From Phytoseiulus persimilis (Eukaryota; Arthropoda; Arachnida; Mesostigmata; Phytoseiidae): a stretch of DNA of 64,000 nt. Location: NCBI GenBank assembly GCA_037576195.1, contig CM075104.1:15578211-15642210 (forward strand), in the 5' to 3' direction. Within the stretch, counting starts at the first letter, position 1; each line of letters begins with the position of its first letter. The notes beneath the pieces were generated by a model that saw nothing but the letters and a program-made list of their open reading frames with translations, was not told where the DNA came from and made no database searches. A program made the translations under genes and the position numbers. This document shows, in pieces, positions 14,341 to 24,648 of this stretch.

Positions 14341-14385
14341 CAGAGGATGGTCCTCTGCTCGTGCTCCTGCTCCGGAGCAGGAGCA
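14341..14385. repeat. Two adjacent perfect palindromes
   Basis: The first is a 7-base stem (CAGAGGA / TCCTCTG) with a 3-base loop at 14341-14357. Four bases later comes a 24-base perfect palindrome without a spacer, at 14362-14385, whose half-site is TGCTCCTGCTCC. Both were checked base by base against their reverse complements. Function is unknown: binding sites for dimeric proteins or a cruciform-prone site are both possible. Confidence 0.85.
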
Positions 14386-16442
14386 AAACTTCCGAGAGCC
14401 GCAAAAAACTGATGCATATTAGGCCGATTCAGAAGTCGACCGTTGCGCTAATCAGCCCGAATCGCGCAACTGCAGCGACGATTGAGCTCAAGTCGTGACT
14501 TTTCATAAATCTCGGTTGCGAAGCTGGGGAGGCGACAGTGACAAGAGGAGCACGAGAGGAGAAAATTTCGTTGTGAGAGATTCGGCCGAGAAACAAGTTC
14601 AGTGAGTTCGGTTGATGTTCTTTTCTCTCGCTGTCGTCAGCAGCCGGGCGCGGCATCGCATCGTTCCCCGTTCCGTTCACTTTGTGTATGAATAAATTGA
14701 ATTAGTTTTGCCTCCTTATTCGTTCGTTCTCCTTCGTCTAGTCTCCATCCTCCTCTCCTCAACGTCGTTGGCTGCCAGGCAGACAGCAGCATTGATTCTT
14801 TTTCCATCTCGTCCTGTATGAGTCAACTAGGGACCACTTGCTCCCCTCGCGGCTCCAACAGCGGCGGTGGCAGCAGCGGCAACCGTCGCTGTCGAAAGAC
14901 TGTGTACAACAAAAGAACCAGGCAGCCAGCTGCGTCAAGGAAGAGCCCGGCTCGTTCTCTTTCGCATTAGACAAAACTCTGGAGAGACTCGTTTCGGCTG
15001 CTCTTTTGGAGGCTTTTCAAGAGCTCGTTCGCGCGCGAGCACACTCACGCATCAAAATCCGACAACTGCCACTTAACACCCGATCCGACCCGACTCGATT
15101 CCATCGTGAGGATGATCAGAGAACAGCTGTGTTAGCCACGGAGGGATCAGCCAACGAGCATTCAACATCAAGTACAACATTATTAACATCGCCTCCATCC
15201 CATCGCGACAACTCAATTGGCGCCGCGAGGTGCCGGAACTGGAGGAGAATGAAGAACGAGAAAGCGAAAGTGCGAAGTTCCTCCCGTCGCCGTGACGGGC
15301 ACGCGCGTTAGCGTCTTAGCGGAGTCATCGAACATTCCGAAAGAACGCTTTCTTCCTCAACCCCGCGCGTCCTGATCGCTTGAGAAAACGGGAATTATTC
15401 GGAGGGTCATTCCAAGATATGGCAGACGCAGAAAATGTGCGACGTTGCAGGGGCGAAAGATTCGTGCGGTGATCGGAAACGATCGGGCCGAAACAGTGCT
15501 TGTGCATTCCAGACAGAAATCGGCTGCCGAAACGCGTTTTGCTCGCTACGAATGCCACCCGTGCATTTTATCGCCGCGCCGATTCATGTCGCTGACGCAA
15601 AGCGTCCAATTGAGTACCGTCGCGTCGCGATGGCTTGACGGAACCACGGTAGACCACCAAGCCAGCAACCAACAAGCCCACCCACCTGCTTTGTTGGGCT
15701 TTGGTAAAGAGTCCCAGAATTTCGGTAGCGCCCGCGTACGGATGTAAAGTGTTTTCTCGCTTTCGTCAGTTGAGTGCTAGACGAACAGAACTAAGTGTAT
15801 GTCAGCGTCCTGTGCTACCATCCTCCTAATCCTATAGCTCCATAACAGCACCTTGTTCCCCCACTTCCGACCCTCACACCAAAACCAAAGCCACGTACCC
15901 AAACTTCGTTGGCTACGTGCACGTACAGAGGCCTTTCTCATGACCAGGATGTCGCAACATGAATTATCCGCAGAGCTCATGGAACCTCTCGGGCTCCGTA
16001 AGCGTGTATCACCATCCTCGACACGCGATCCGGAAGGACCAATGGCAATGGAAATAGTTCAACAAGCCCGGGTTGTCGCAAGATTGATCAAAGGAAGATC
16101 AACATTTTTGACCCGGATTCAAACTGAGGTGTCATCAATGTAAATGCATCGTGCTCGTCTGTTGTGACCTAAATACTCTCGGTAGTTTTGGCCGCGCACG
16201 GGAGCACATCCACAGAAACGCCAGAAACTCTTTCCCTTCGCTGATATGTCGACCCACGTTGCAACTACGCAATTCAAGACGAACGCAGCGCTGCGTCGAG
16301 CAGCCCGAAGGCCAGACACTCACGCCGCGAATCGCAGCGACCAAAGCGTGCTGTGTACGAAACGAGCGTGAAGGGTTTCCGTCGCTGACGCTCGTGCACT
16401 GCAGGCAACCGGGAGCGGGAGATCCTCGCCGAAGAATCCGCG
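14386..16442. other. Region upstream of the ZP gene
   Basis: No gene is recognised. It probably contains the promoter and any 5' non-coding exon of the ZP gene. An acceptor-like CTGCAG at about 16398-16403, about 40 bases before the ATG, could end a 5' UTR intron. I cannot place the transcription start. Confidence 0.5.
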
Positions 16443-17555
16443 ATGCGTCACCTAGTGGTTGCGGTTGCGCTCGGAGCTGGCATCCTCGCGAGCGCCAAGC
16501 TCCAGCCCAGAGTGGAGTGTGGTGAGGAGAACATCAACGTGGAGTTGGATACGTCCGGCGTGAAGTTCACCGACGTCTACCTCGAGAATTTGAAAGGCTT
16601 CCCTCTGTGCAAACCAGACATCAAGGAAAACTCTGTGCGCTTCGCCATCAACCTCAAAGACGAATTCAGATGCGGAGCCAGCAGGATGACGAACCAGATG
16701 ACCGGCGAAAAAACCTACTCCCAGAGGATCATCCTCGAGAACAAGGACAAGGATAAGCGGGAGGTCGTCCTGATACAATGCCGGACGGGACAGGATAAGT
16801 TGAACAGGACGCGCCGGCAAACTCTGCCGAACTGGCCGGACCTCGTCGAGCCGGATCACATCAACATCACAGAATACATCGAGGCTCGTGCCCCCGTCCC
16901 AAACCTCGACCTCGGCATCAAGCAGAACGGCAGAATGCTGGACACCACATACAACGTCCAGCCGGGTACACCTCTTGAGATGGTAATTTATCTGGATCCT
17001 GTGAGCAAGGCGACCTACGGCATCCTGGCGAGCTTCCTGAAAGTGTCGGACAGCGCTGGACAGCAAGAGGAAGTCGTTGTGATGAACGGTTGCTCGATTG
17101 ACCCATACATATTCTCCAACTTCATCACCCCGGACAAAGGCGACTCGCTCAGTGCTACTTTCAAGGCTTTCAAGTTCCCCGACTCGAACTATGTCATGTT
17201 TTCCGGGACAGTTTCGATCTGTATAAATCAGTGCAAAAGCATCCCTTGCGGGAACGGCCAGTTCGGCCACGGCCGCAGGCGGAGAAGAGACGTCGAGAAA
17301 GATCCTAACGCTGTGTACAGCGTGGATATGACCGCAATGCTGAAAGTCCAGTTCAACGATGACTTGTTCACATTGCAGAAGGGTTCCGTGGCGGCGGAAT
17401 TCAACAACACGAGCCAAACGCCCGCCCTCGGCATGAATCACATCGAGGGCGTAGACATGTCCGCCGAAGAATATTCGTCCTCGGCAAGCACGTTGATGAG
17501 TTCGGTGATTTTCGCCGCGCTAAGCTCGATCCTGCTGCTCGGGCTTTTGCGCTGA
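16443..17555 (+). CDS. ZP-domain membrane protein, intronless coding region
   Basis: A single 370-residue frame starts at an ATG followed by a signal peptide (about residues 1-18, ending ASA). Residues 26-113 carry the four ZP-N cysteines (C26, C56, C77, C113). After a linker with a basic RTRR site (122-125), a ZP-C-like half contains C217, C260, C264 and C269. A strong furin-type site of five arginines before Asp (278-282) follows, as expected for ZP proteins, which are cleaved before they polymerise. The tail is hydrophobic (about 355-369) with only one residue after it, preceded by Ser/Ala-rich sequence. That fits either a GPI-anchor signal or a short terminal membrane anchor. Asn-X-Ser/Thr sites occur at N121, N141 and in FNNTS. 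Arthropod ZP proteins build apical extracellular matrix or cuticle and link it to epithelia. That role is inferred from the family; I cannot assign an orthologue. Codon use favours G or C in third positions. Confidence 0.93.
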   Translation: MRHLVVAVALGAGILASAKLQPRVECGEENINVELDTSGVKFTDVYLENLKGFPLCKPDIKENSVRFAINLKDEFRCGASRMTNQMTGEKTYSQRIILENKDKDKREVVLIQCRTGQDKLNRTRRQTLPNWPDLVEPDHINITEYIEARAPVPNLDLGIKQNGRMLDTTYNVQPGTPLEMVIYLDPVSKATYGILASFLKVSDSAGQQEEVVVMNGCSIDPYIFSNFITPDKGDSLSATFKAFKFPDSNYVMFSGTVSICINQCKSIPCGNGQFGHGRRRRRDVEKDPNAVYSVDMTAMLKVQFNDDLFTLQKGSVAAEFNNTSQTPALGMNHIEGVDMSAEEYSSSASTLMSSVIFAALSSILLLGLLR

Positions 17556-17720
17556 ATTGTCAGATGGCTCGAGCTTCTTGAAATTTGTGATAAAGATGTC
17601 TCGCCTTCTATCCTATGATTGTTCGATTTCCGCACCGTACAGCAAACAGTTCCCGACCAACTCAAGGGGGAAATCCTCAACGTGGGACGAAACACTACGG
17701 GGCCGACAGCGGGCAGTCAG

Positions 17721-17749
17721 TCGGTCGGTGAGGCCGACGGACCGACCGA
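17721..17749 (+). repeat. Hairpin in the ZP 3' UTR
   Basis: TCGGTCGGT (17721-17729) pairs perfectly with ACCGACCGA (17741-17749) around an 11-base loop. It would form a stable RNA stem-loop in the mature 3' UTR. It may simply have arisen from a tetranucleotide tract (units TCGG / ACCG). Confidence 0.85.
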
Positions 17750-17961
17750 TTTGCGGACGAACCGAGGGACGTAGCAGACAAGATCCGGCTGGCTGGCTGG
17801 CGGCATGACTCAAGCTGCCTCCCACAGACTCCCGTGGGCCAGCCATTCTAGGTTAGGGTGTCTCCAGGGCTTTGTCACCAAATGTAAATGTACCATGATG
17901 GATGCCGGAGTCTATTCTCCTTCCTTTAACAAGTGTTTCATATTTATAGGAGTCACGGCTC

Positions 17962-17967
17962 AATAAA
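17962..17967 (+). terminator. Poly(A) signal of the ZP gene
   Basis: A canonical AATAAA lies about 400 bases after the ZP stop codon, on the same strand, with no other plus-strand gene between. Confidence 0.75.
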
Positions 17968-17985
17968 CGTTTCCGAATTAACGAT

Positions 17986-19875
17986 GCGCTCTATCCGCTC
18001 CACATTTTGGTCTGCGGAGATTTCCCCAATGTTTGCATGCTTCGTGTAAACAAGCAAAGCAAGCCTCATTCGTGAAAGAAGCCGAACAACTGCTGATGAC
18101 TGGGAACGGCTGTTTTCTCGGAAAGGAAGCCAGAAGTAATGTTTGCTTGGCTCGCTGGATGCGTAGGCAAGAGCTGTTCGATCTCAGTGGGACGAAGTGG
18201 CCTTCTCACGGTGCGATGGATTTTACTTTTCCACGCGGAGCAGCGCAACCGCTACCGCGGTTTTTCCTCTTCCGCATAGCCCTCTCCCTGGAATATTGCG
18301 ATAACGGTCTCTGACCGGCTCCGAGTAGCTATCATCTCCGACAGGTATGCGCCACCTTCAGCTTCGCCACAGGGTACGCTCGTGAGTTTCATCGTCATTA
18401 TTGCTTTCGAGTTCGCGAAAAAATAAGAGAGAGGCCAGAAGGGGGCGGCTGGTAGTTTCCACAGAAAAAGTACGACCTGCTCAGCTGAGCTCTCTGATTG
18501 TGGGAGACGATTTTATCGCAACGCTCAGCACGAGATGAGCCGACAGAGCCGAGCCGGAGCAAGGAAGACGAGAAAGACCATCGGGGAGGCCTCTCAACAT
18601 TCCAGTCACGAACTCGTGAAAGCTTCGAGGGCACGACAGCACATTCCTCCGCGAAGGCTTCCTCGTGACAAGTTCGTGAAGCCTCCCTCCGCTCTCTAAA
18701 TTGTTTTATGAGGCCCCAGCGAGCGTCTTCGGTCCGGGTTCCGGTAATGTTCTCGAATACTAATTTCTGTTAACCGAGATCTGGCGGTACAAGTTGAAAT
18801 GTCACCGAAACCTGCGGCGCTCCTCCGGGCTCAGATATGTGGCTCGGATCTTGGATAATCTCTGAAGACATCCGCAGATTGAGATCCTTCATCGACTAGC
18901 CTTGCTTGGTTTCTGCGATTGGGAGAACTTGTGGGGACAGAATTCATCCCTGCTTGGATCGAGGAGTGATCTCCAGCATAAACTACTCGCACAGCTTCAT
19001 AACGCCTATTATGGTGATATAGATTGATTTGTGTCCCAAAGCAGTGGTACCTCGCCCACGATCGCCGAAACAAAATCCGTGTCGTAAAAGGAGCTGCGTG
19101 CCACTCCGGTCCGAAGTAACTCGTGTCTCTCATGATCTGCGCAGACTCGAGAACAACCTGTGTCTTCTGCAAACAGGATCCTCCGTCTTGTGTACAGAAG
19201 GGGCGTGTTCAGCTCTCTTGAGACACCTGTGGAAAGTACTCGACCTATTTACAGAAGAAACTTCGCAGAGTAACTCGATCTTCGACTGAATTACATCTCC
19301 TTTCTGGCATTTGCCCGAAAGAAGAATTGTCAAACGGGACCAGTTTCTGGGAACATGGAACGCTAAAATACCTTTAAGCGCGTTGCGGGAGAGCGGGAAC
19401 CACGGGCATCGTTCTCGAGCTGGGAGCGAAAGTGGTCAGTTGGAGAGAACGTCAGCGGCATCATTCGAGCCGAGAACAACGGTTGCCGCCATTGGAGTCG
19501 ATTGGGAGCGCTGGAGCCTGGAGGGACAATCGAATGTCACTTGCCCATTTCCGACCTCGGATTACAAGAACCATGAAGTTAGACGCAACTCAGCGCCGTG
19601 GAAGTCGAATCTATTTCAACGACACCGACACTCGAAAACCGGGACCTAATCCTGAAAGCCAGACTCGTTGAAGTCGAGAAGGGAGCTTGTTTGATATTTC
19701 TCACCATTGAACGTAACGTGCGCTTCTATTAATGTCAGCCAGAGAAGTTTGATTGTTGTCATAAAAAGGGTCGGGTCTGAAATCAATATCAATCTAAAAC
19801 GTTTATTGCCTCGTCCTTGGTGAGGGCCCAAAACTCAAATTTTGTTCCCGGGAATAAGGGAGCGTTTCCCTGGAG
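17986..19875. other. Intergenic DNA, nothing recognised
   Basis: Only short overlapping open frames are present. I see no domain, no exon chain and no clear repeat before the transposon patch that follows. Confidence 0.6.
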
Positions 19876-20044
19876 CAGGGGTCGGCAAAGTCAGGGCCCC
19901 CAACCGGAATAGCTGTCCGGGGCCTGAAATCTCAAGCCCTGGTGCCGACAAGGGATCTGGCCCAGGTTGCGCACACTTCGAGTTCCGGGCCCCGACGCCA
20001 TGGATTGGGGCAAATTTTGGCGGAAGGAGGTATCCGACCCCTTG
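19876..20044. mobile_element. Candidate non-autonomous hAT-like element
   Basis: The left edge, CAGGGGTCGGCAAAG (19876-19890), matches the terminal motif common to hAT-superfamily miniature elements, and GC-rich GGGCC / GGCCC words follow, as is usual in such elements. At the right, CCGACCCCTTG (about 20034-20044) is an imperfect inverted copy of the left end, with one extra base. The interior, about 170 bases in all, has no coding capacity. I could not find a convincing 8-base target-site duplication, so the right boundary is uncertain. The superfamily call rests on the terminal motif alone. Confidence 0.42.
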
Positions 20045-20451
20045 CCCAGAGCATCGCAGTGGCTCATCACGCTTTCTGTACCCTTCGGAGTAATGCAATC
20101 CAGAGTTTGGTCGATGCTGCTATCAGGTTGACACTGGCAGAATCCTCTCGAAGCCGATTGATTGAGTACTAGAATGGATGGAGAGGCCTCGGGTATTTGG
20201 TACCTGTTAGAGCTTTCAAATAACACCGCCCACAGTTGTATGAATAAACGGCGGTAGCAGACAGTTCTCATACCGCGCACAAGTGTGCCCCGGCCAACGT
20301 AAGCCTGAAATCCCCATTTCTCCTTAGGAAGGCTAGTTACCTGAGAACCGAGCTACGCAACCGCCACAATATAGACAATAACTGACGACGAATATAACAA
20401 AATGTACAAAGTTCTTCGCTCGAGCCACGTTTCAAGCACCAATTTCGCAAA

Positions 20452-20685
20452 TTGCTAACCCTACCTTCCAACAAGGCTCGGACCGAGAAGTTCTCTGCGT
20501 GGCTCTGCCGCCTCGAGAATTATCTGTGCTACCAGGAGAAAACATCGAACGAAGAAAAACAATGCGCAATCCTCGCATTCATGTCGTCCGAAGCTTTCGA
20601 ATGGTTTTTCGACAAAGTTCCGTCAGACAAAAAGCCTGAAGACCTCGAGTACGATGAGATCACAGATTTGCGTCGAAATTTCTAG
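20452..20685 (+). pseudogene. Gag fragment of the Ty3/Gypsy remnant
   Basis: About 77 codons read like the capsid-region helices of Ty3/Gypsy Gag: a conserved Leu/Glu-rich start, EKQCAILAFMSSEAFEW, then KKPEDLEYDEITDLRRNF before a stop. Further gag-like coding continues after the stop in other frames to about 20990. Its start is not defined and it is not functional. Confidence 0.75.
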
Positions 20686-21102
20686 CCGGCAGAAAGCCTC
20701 TGGACTTCGCGATTGTCGTTCCTAGGAACTCGACAATATGCTGGGGAGGCTCTTCAGGATTTTGTGCACGATTACGCACCGCGGGGCTAATGTGCATGTG
20801 GGTCGGCGAGGAGCTGCCAATGAACCTGATTGAACAGCTCATCGGGGGACTCGCCGATCAAACCATCCAGCAAGCTATCTTAGTGAAGTTTGCTGCGTCA
20901 GAGGGCCCAACCGAAGTGTTCACGAGGACGGATCGCCAGCGCTCAGAAGTCAGCTTCGACGTTCCGAAACGGGCGGGCTCATGAAGCTAGCACTGCTGAA
21001 GTCTCCCAATCTCAGATTGGAGATCGAGGCTCAAGCGGTAGGGAATTCGCAGGGAAAAGCAAAACTGCGGCTTATTCACGGAAACCATCCTCAATCCGCA
21101 AG

Positions 21103-21204
21103 TGCCGCCGGTGTGGAAACTCGAATCATTTGGCACCGGACTGCAGGTACAAAAACGCAGAGTGTAGCCAGTGCAAAACCGAAGGTCATCTGGCTGCAGT
21201 TTGT
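21103..21204 (+). pseudogene. Two CCHC zinc knuckles (nucleocapsid)
   Basis: CRRCGNSNHLAPDC and CSQCKTEGHLAAVC both fit Cys-X2-Cys-X4-His-X4-Cys exactly, seven residues apart. This is the nucleocapsid part of Gag, which packages element RNA. It lies in a frame open from about 20890 to 21594 that mixes real and out-of-frame coding. Confidence 0.88.
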
Positions 21205-21295
21205 AGAAAAACCCAGAGTCACCATCTGTTGGATGAAGTTCCATTCCATATCGTTGATGAGCACGGGAGAAATCCTATTGGGATGAAATCTCGAA

Positions 21296-21532
21296 ATGAA
21301 AATAATCTCGGTGAAAATCTTCGATCGCGAGTTCCAGATGGAAGTCGAAACAGGCAGTGGTGTTACTACGATGGAGCATTCCAAATTCCCCGAGGCATTC
21401 CTGAGCGAGGGGATCTTCGAAAACGACTCTGGACTGCGACTCGCGAGCGCTTCGAGCCGAAAGGTTATGCTGATCAGTCGTGGGGGATCAGTCGTTTCTT
21501 CTATTTCCGGTTCGGTAGAAGATTCACATTGA
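21296..21532 (+). pseudogene. Aspartic protease fragment with altered active site
   Basis: The segment reads VKIFDREFQMEVETGSG, which corresponds to the protease core where Asp-Thr-Gly is expected. Here the catalytic Asp is Glu, so it should be inactive. The frame overlaps, but differs from, the one carrying the zinc knuckles. Confidence 0.7.
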
Positions 21533-21700
21533 TCACCGATAGAAAGCCATTGGTCTCTATTCTTCCATCTTCAAAGGCATTCTCGCTGCGATGAGGATGA
21601 CGAACTACAGTATTTTCCTGCAATCCTTCAACTAAGATATCCGTTACCGGAATACTAACGCCCATGGTGACGTCGACATGCTGTTCCGTCTCCCAGTTAG
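21499..21700 (+). pseudogene. RNase H fragment
   Basis: RFTLITDRKPLVSIL is the Ty3/Gypsy RNase H signature around the TD-x-KPL motif. After a stop and frame change, a related stretch contains NAHGDVDMLFRLP, matching the region near the end of the same domain, where HGN-D-LSRLP-like motifs are usual. The N-terminal half of RNase H and all of reverse transcriptase are absent. Confidence 0.8.
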
Positions 21701-22215
21701 AAGTGAAAGACTTCTTTGATTCTCAGGAGGACCACCACGAAGCATTGCTCTTGGAAGTAGTTGACCAAGTTGACCTCAACATTTCTTGCATCGCTGAACA
21801 AACTCGTAAATGAGAGATTTACACCTAAGACTGAAATGGCTCCAAGGGTTTAGTGCCATGCCAGGAAAACGGTGGAGAATCGACCTTTCTGAGTTATCCG
21901 TCGTTCATGGTGCCAATAACAGTCCCTCAATCAGGAGCGGGGAGTCAGAGCTCATGCTGAATGCTCGATTTCCACCGTTGCCGCTTCAGTGGAAGTGGAC
22001 GCTCCTACTGCGAGAATCGTTTCCATGTTCCTCATTCCCTCCGAGAGAATGCTAGTCCAGATTCTCAGGACCGCGAGCGGAAGCAGGGGACTTCGCGCTC
22101 CGCGATCTTGATTTCAAACTTTCTCAACCAGACAGGACTGGATTTAGCAGACGTCACTCGGCTTCAAAACTCTGAAATGCTGCATGAAGGACGGAATCAG
22201 GCTCGGAAGGGGTGA

Positions 22216-23788
22216 ATTCAGAAGTATATCACGCGGAGAGAATCGTACGAAGAATAGTGATTGACACACTCGGCGTCCTCGATGAATTCCATTGCGCCGC
22301 CCACCTAATCCTAAAAACGGGCTCGAATATTCCCAAAGACGCCAGTGCAAGCGCGCTCACGGTTTTCGAGAAGATGAGTACTTCGTGATGGGAGTTCGGA
22401 ATCCGAGCAATGAAGAGTGGGGCTCTAGATCATTGATTCGATCACTCCTCCGCGGCTCACATGAGCTCCCCGAATTTCCGGAGTTCGGTCGGGCCCCGAG
22501 AATCAGATTCGTGAGATCAGTAACCGTTTCGTTTCCGATTTCCGTGGATGAACGTATCATCAGCCTCGACCATTTCTCAGACCTTTTCGTAACTGATTTT
22601 CTCGCCCTAATCGATGTCAGGCGCGGAGCATTCAGGACTTGTGAGAGCCTGAAATTTCGAACGAGCCTTAATCTCCACGCGAGCTCACTGTCGAGACCCT
22701 TGAGAGATCATCTGCGCCAATGAGAGCTGCTCTCGCTCGGACGTTAAAGCCGACTACGACGGGGGGTGGCCGAGGGTTTCTGGCTGATCTTCAGACTCTC
22801 CTCAGAGAACGTCGCTGTGATAAATGAGCTTCGACTACCCCGAACTCATCTTCAGAGTTCAGTTTCAAGTGGAGGAGGTGAACGCCGCGCCGCCATGGGC
22901 CCCTCGCCACTGAAGACGAGCAACATCTGAAAACGGCGATTGGAGCCAGAGGCCGGATCGAAGGTACCGGCTGAAGACAGACCGGAGCGAAGCTTCTCCT
23001 TCTGCATGCAGTCACTTAGAACAACGGCGAGATTCTTTTGTGTTGCTCGATGATAGAGTGCCACTCTGAGAAATCGTTGAGGGCGAGAGCAATTGATTAC
23101 TATTCAGGGAATTTAGAGGACAGGTGACATTTCGAGGCCTCGAGACTTCGGAGAACGTGCTCTCGTCCGCAACTTGAAGTCTCGGCGCAAGTCTCCTCTC
23201 ACTCCACGATTCGATGGAGCGTGATGCTGCTCTTTCCGAAGCCGAGCCACCCAGCCCGTCAGCTCGTAGGCGAGAACGCTTTGAAAATCCTCCACAGCAC
23301 CCATCGCGTAATTTACATTCTTGAAGCAGGAACTACCCTGGTCGCGCGGGGCCAGCGGTCCCGAGGTGTGCAGGTAGGCGGACTCGTTTCGGAGCGACGT
23401 CGAGGCGTGGATGCGACATCAGCGGAATGGATCCGTATTTTTGAACTCATCAAGGGTTTTCTTAGTGCGTCTGCTCGGACATTTCCGGACACGGTGTGAC
23501 GCCTCTGACGAAGGCGTGACGGTCAGCCTGCAGAGCTTACAATGCTGCGCACAGAGGGCGCCAGTGTAACCATCGCCCGGTTCCCTTCTAGTTCGGTTCC
23601 AGTGTTTACAAAACAACGGAGCATGCTGTCAGACAGCGCAGCCGTTCAATCAGCTGTTCTATCGGTTGTAGTTCATGGGAACACCATGCCGGAGAACTTG
23701 AACTCCCCCGCCCTGCAGAACGAAGCCTTTTCGCTTGTTTGTGGGGGGCCAAACTCTGAGCTCACTCGTTGAGTGTGAGGTGCCGTGG
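22216..23788. other. Intergenic DNA upstream of SNRNP25
   Basis: No gene is recognised. A small hairpin (ACGCCT / AGGCGT, 7-base loop) lies at about 23499-23518. The SNRNP25 promoter is presumably in the last few hundred bases, but no element can be placed. Confidence 0.5.
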
Positions 23789-24402
23789 ATGATGGAGACA
23801 GAAAACGGATCGGATCCGATGGATGTTCTGGAACGCGTTGAAACGGAGCTCAAAACCATCGACAGTGAACTGAGCTCATTGGTTCGAGACGACGAACTCC
23901 TTTCGGGCATGGAAACAATTTCGCGCGAAGAAGTGAAGGATCTCGTCGACGTGCGTTTCGGGAGGAAGATCGTGCTCACACTTCTCAAGAACGATGGATC
24001 GAGGTTGGCATCCGCAGCCCTGCGAAGTTGTCCGCCCGGGGACCGCTCTCCCTCTCGAGGACCTTGCTTACAGCATTTCGCTCCTCTCGAATGATTTTCT
24101 GTTTTCGTTTCTTCCCCAGATCTCAAGTCTTCGTTTCACCTGACGCTACCGTGCGGCAGCTTCAGCAAGCTGTGGAACGTTCGCTCAACGCAAAACTTCG
24201 ACACGAGCCCTCGTCCGCGAATCGCGGGATTTCTTGGAAAAGCTTCTGGAGAGCGCACTGGTTATCGGCCCACGAAATCCGTCTCGACGAGCTGGACTGC
24301 TCGATTCGGGAATATAACATCACTTCCCGCACCGTTGTGGAATTCGTGAAGAAGTTCCGAATACCTAGGACTCGAGGGAGACGTGAACATCGACTTCCAT
24401 GA
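23789..24402 (+). CDS. SNRNP25, U11/U12 snRNP 25 kDa protein, two exons
   Basis: The exons are 23789-24003 and 24120-24402, joined across a 116-base GT..AG intron with a CTTCCCCAG acceptor. The split codon is completed correctly as Arg (phase 2). The product is about 165 residues against about 130 in human; the extra length is an acidic N-terminus and a basic tail. The C-terminal half is a ubiquitin-like domain. The motif GISWKSFWRAHWL followed by LREYNI- and VEFVKKFRI-like segments matches SNRNP25 closely in order and spacing. In the family this protein is part of the U11/U12 di-snRNP, which recognises U12-type introns in the nucleus. The start chosen is the first of two tandem ATGs; a later in-frame ATG before DVLERVE is possible. 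The donor (GTTGGC) is a weak match to consensus. An AATAAA follows at 24630. Confidence 0.87.
24004..24119 (+). other. Intron of SNRNP25
   Basis: The ends are GTTGGC and TTCTTCCCCAG. Length and frame work only if it is removed: reading through would replace the conserved KNDGSR-SQVFVSPDATV segment with unrelated sequence. Confidence 0.85.
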
Positions 24403-24629
24403 AACCGTTCCAGAACATCGGAAGCGGCTTGTACTCTCTGTCTCGACTTTTGTCACACGATTTAGCCTTGTATTTTCCCCCTGGTTCCGAATGGGACTCG
24501 AGTGATACGGAATTGGATGAGAAGACCATCGAGAGTCGTATCTGGAAGGATCTTTCCAGGTTTTTTTTTTCTCATCTATTTTTCTTACTATTAAAAGCTG
24601 GCTTTATCAAGCAAGACGAGTGGTTTTAA

Positions 24630-24635
24630 AATAAA
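24630..24635 (+). terminator. Poly(A) signal of SNRNP25
   Basis: AATAAA lies about 230 bases after the SNRNP25 stop, at the start of an AT-rich stretch. Confidence 0.7.
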
Positions 24636-24648
24636 TAATGAATATAAC

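Larger units (their letters stand above)
17556..17985 (+). other. 3' UTR of the ZP gene
   Basis: This stretch runs from the stop codon to just past the AATAAA signal. It holds a 9-base perfect hairpin and a tetranucleotide-like GGCT run at about 17788-17803. Short open frames here are not considered genes. Confidence 0.7.
20380..22215 (+). mobile_element. Decayed Ty3/Gypsy-type LTR retrotransposon remnant
   Basis: Pieces occur in the usual order on the plus strand but in shifting frames. A gag-like segment (20452-20685, including EDLEYDEITDLRRNF) is followed by more gag in broken frames, two CCHC zinc knuckles (21103-21204), a retroviral-type aspartic protease segment (about 21296-21400) and an RNase H segment (21499-21700). 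Stops and frameshifts interrupt all of it. Reverse transcriptase is missing between protease and RNase H, and I see no integrase catalytic core. The open frame at 21961-22215 may be an unrelated or terminal piece. I could not define LTRs, a primer binding site or a target duplication. The element is inactive. The family call follows from domain order and the RNase H motif. Confidence 0.85.

Noticed and set aside
16452..17441. A 329-codon open frame on the minus strand opposite the ZP gene
   Set aside because: It mirrors the codon structure of the ZP gene, has no signal peptide or domain of its own, and is explained by the GC-rich third positions of the true gene.
24028..24117. Extension of the second SNRNP25 exon upstream to an in-frame start
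   Set aside because: These bases are the intron; removing them restores the conserved core exactly in phase.
24399..24629. Open plus-strand frame just after the SNRNP25 stop, with an acidic and hydrophobic stretch
   Set aside because: It is in another phase, the ubiquitin-like domain is already complete, and it runs into a T-run and the AT-rich 3' UTR.
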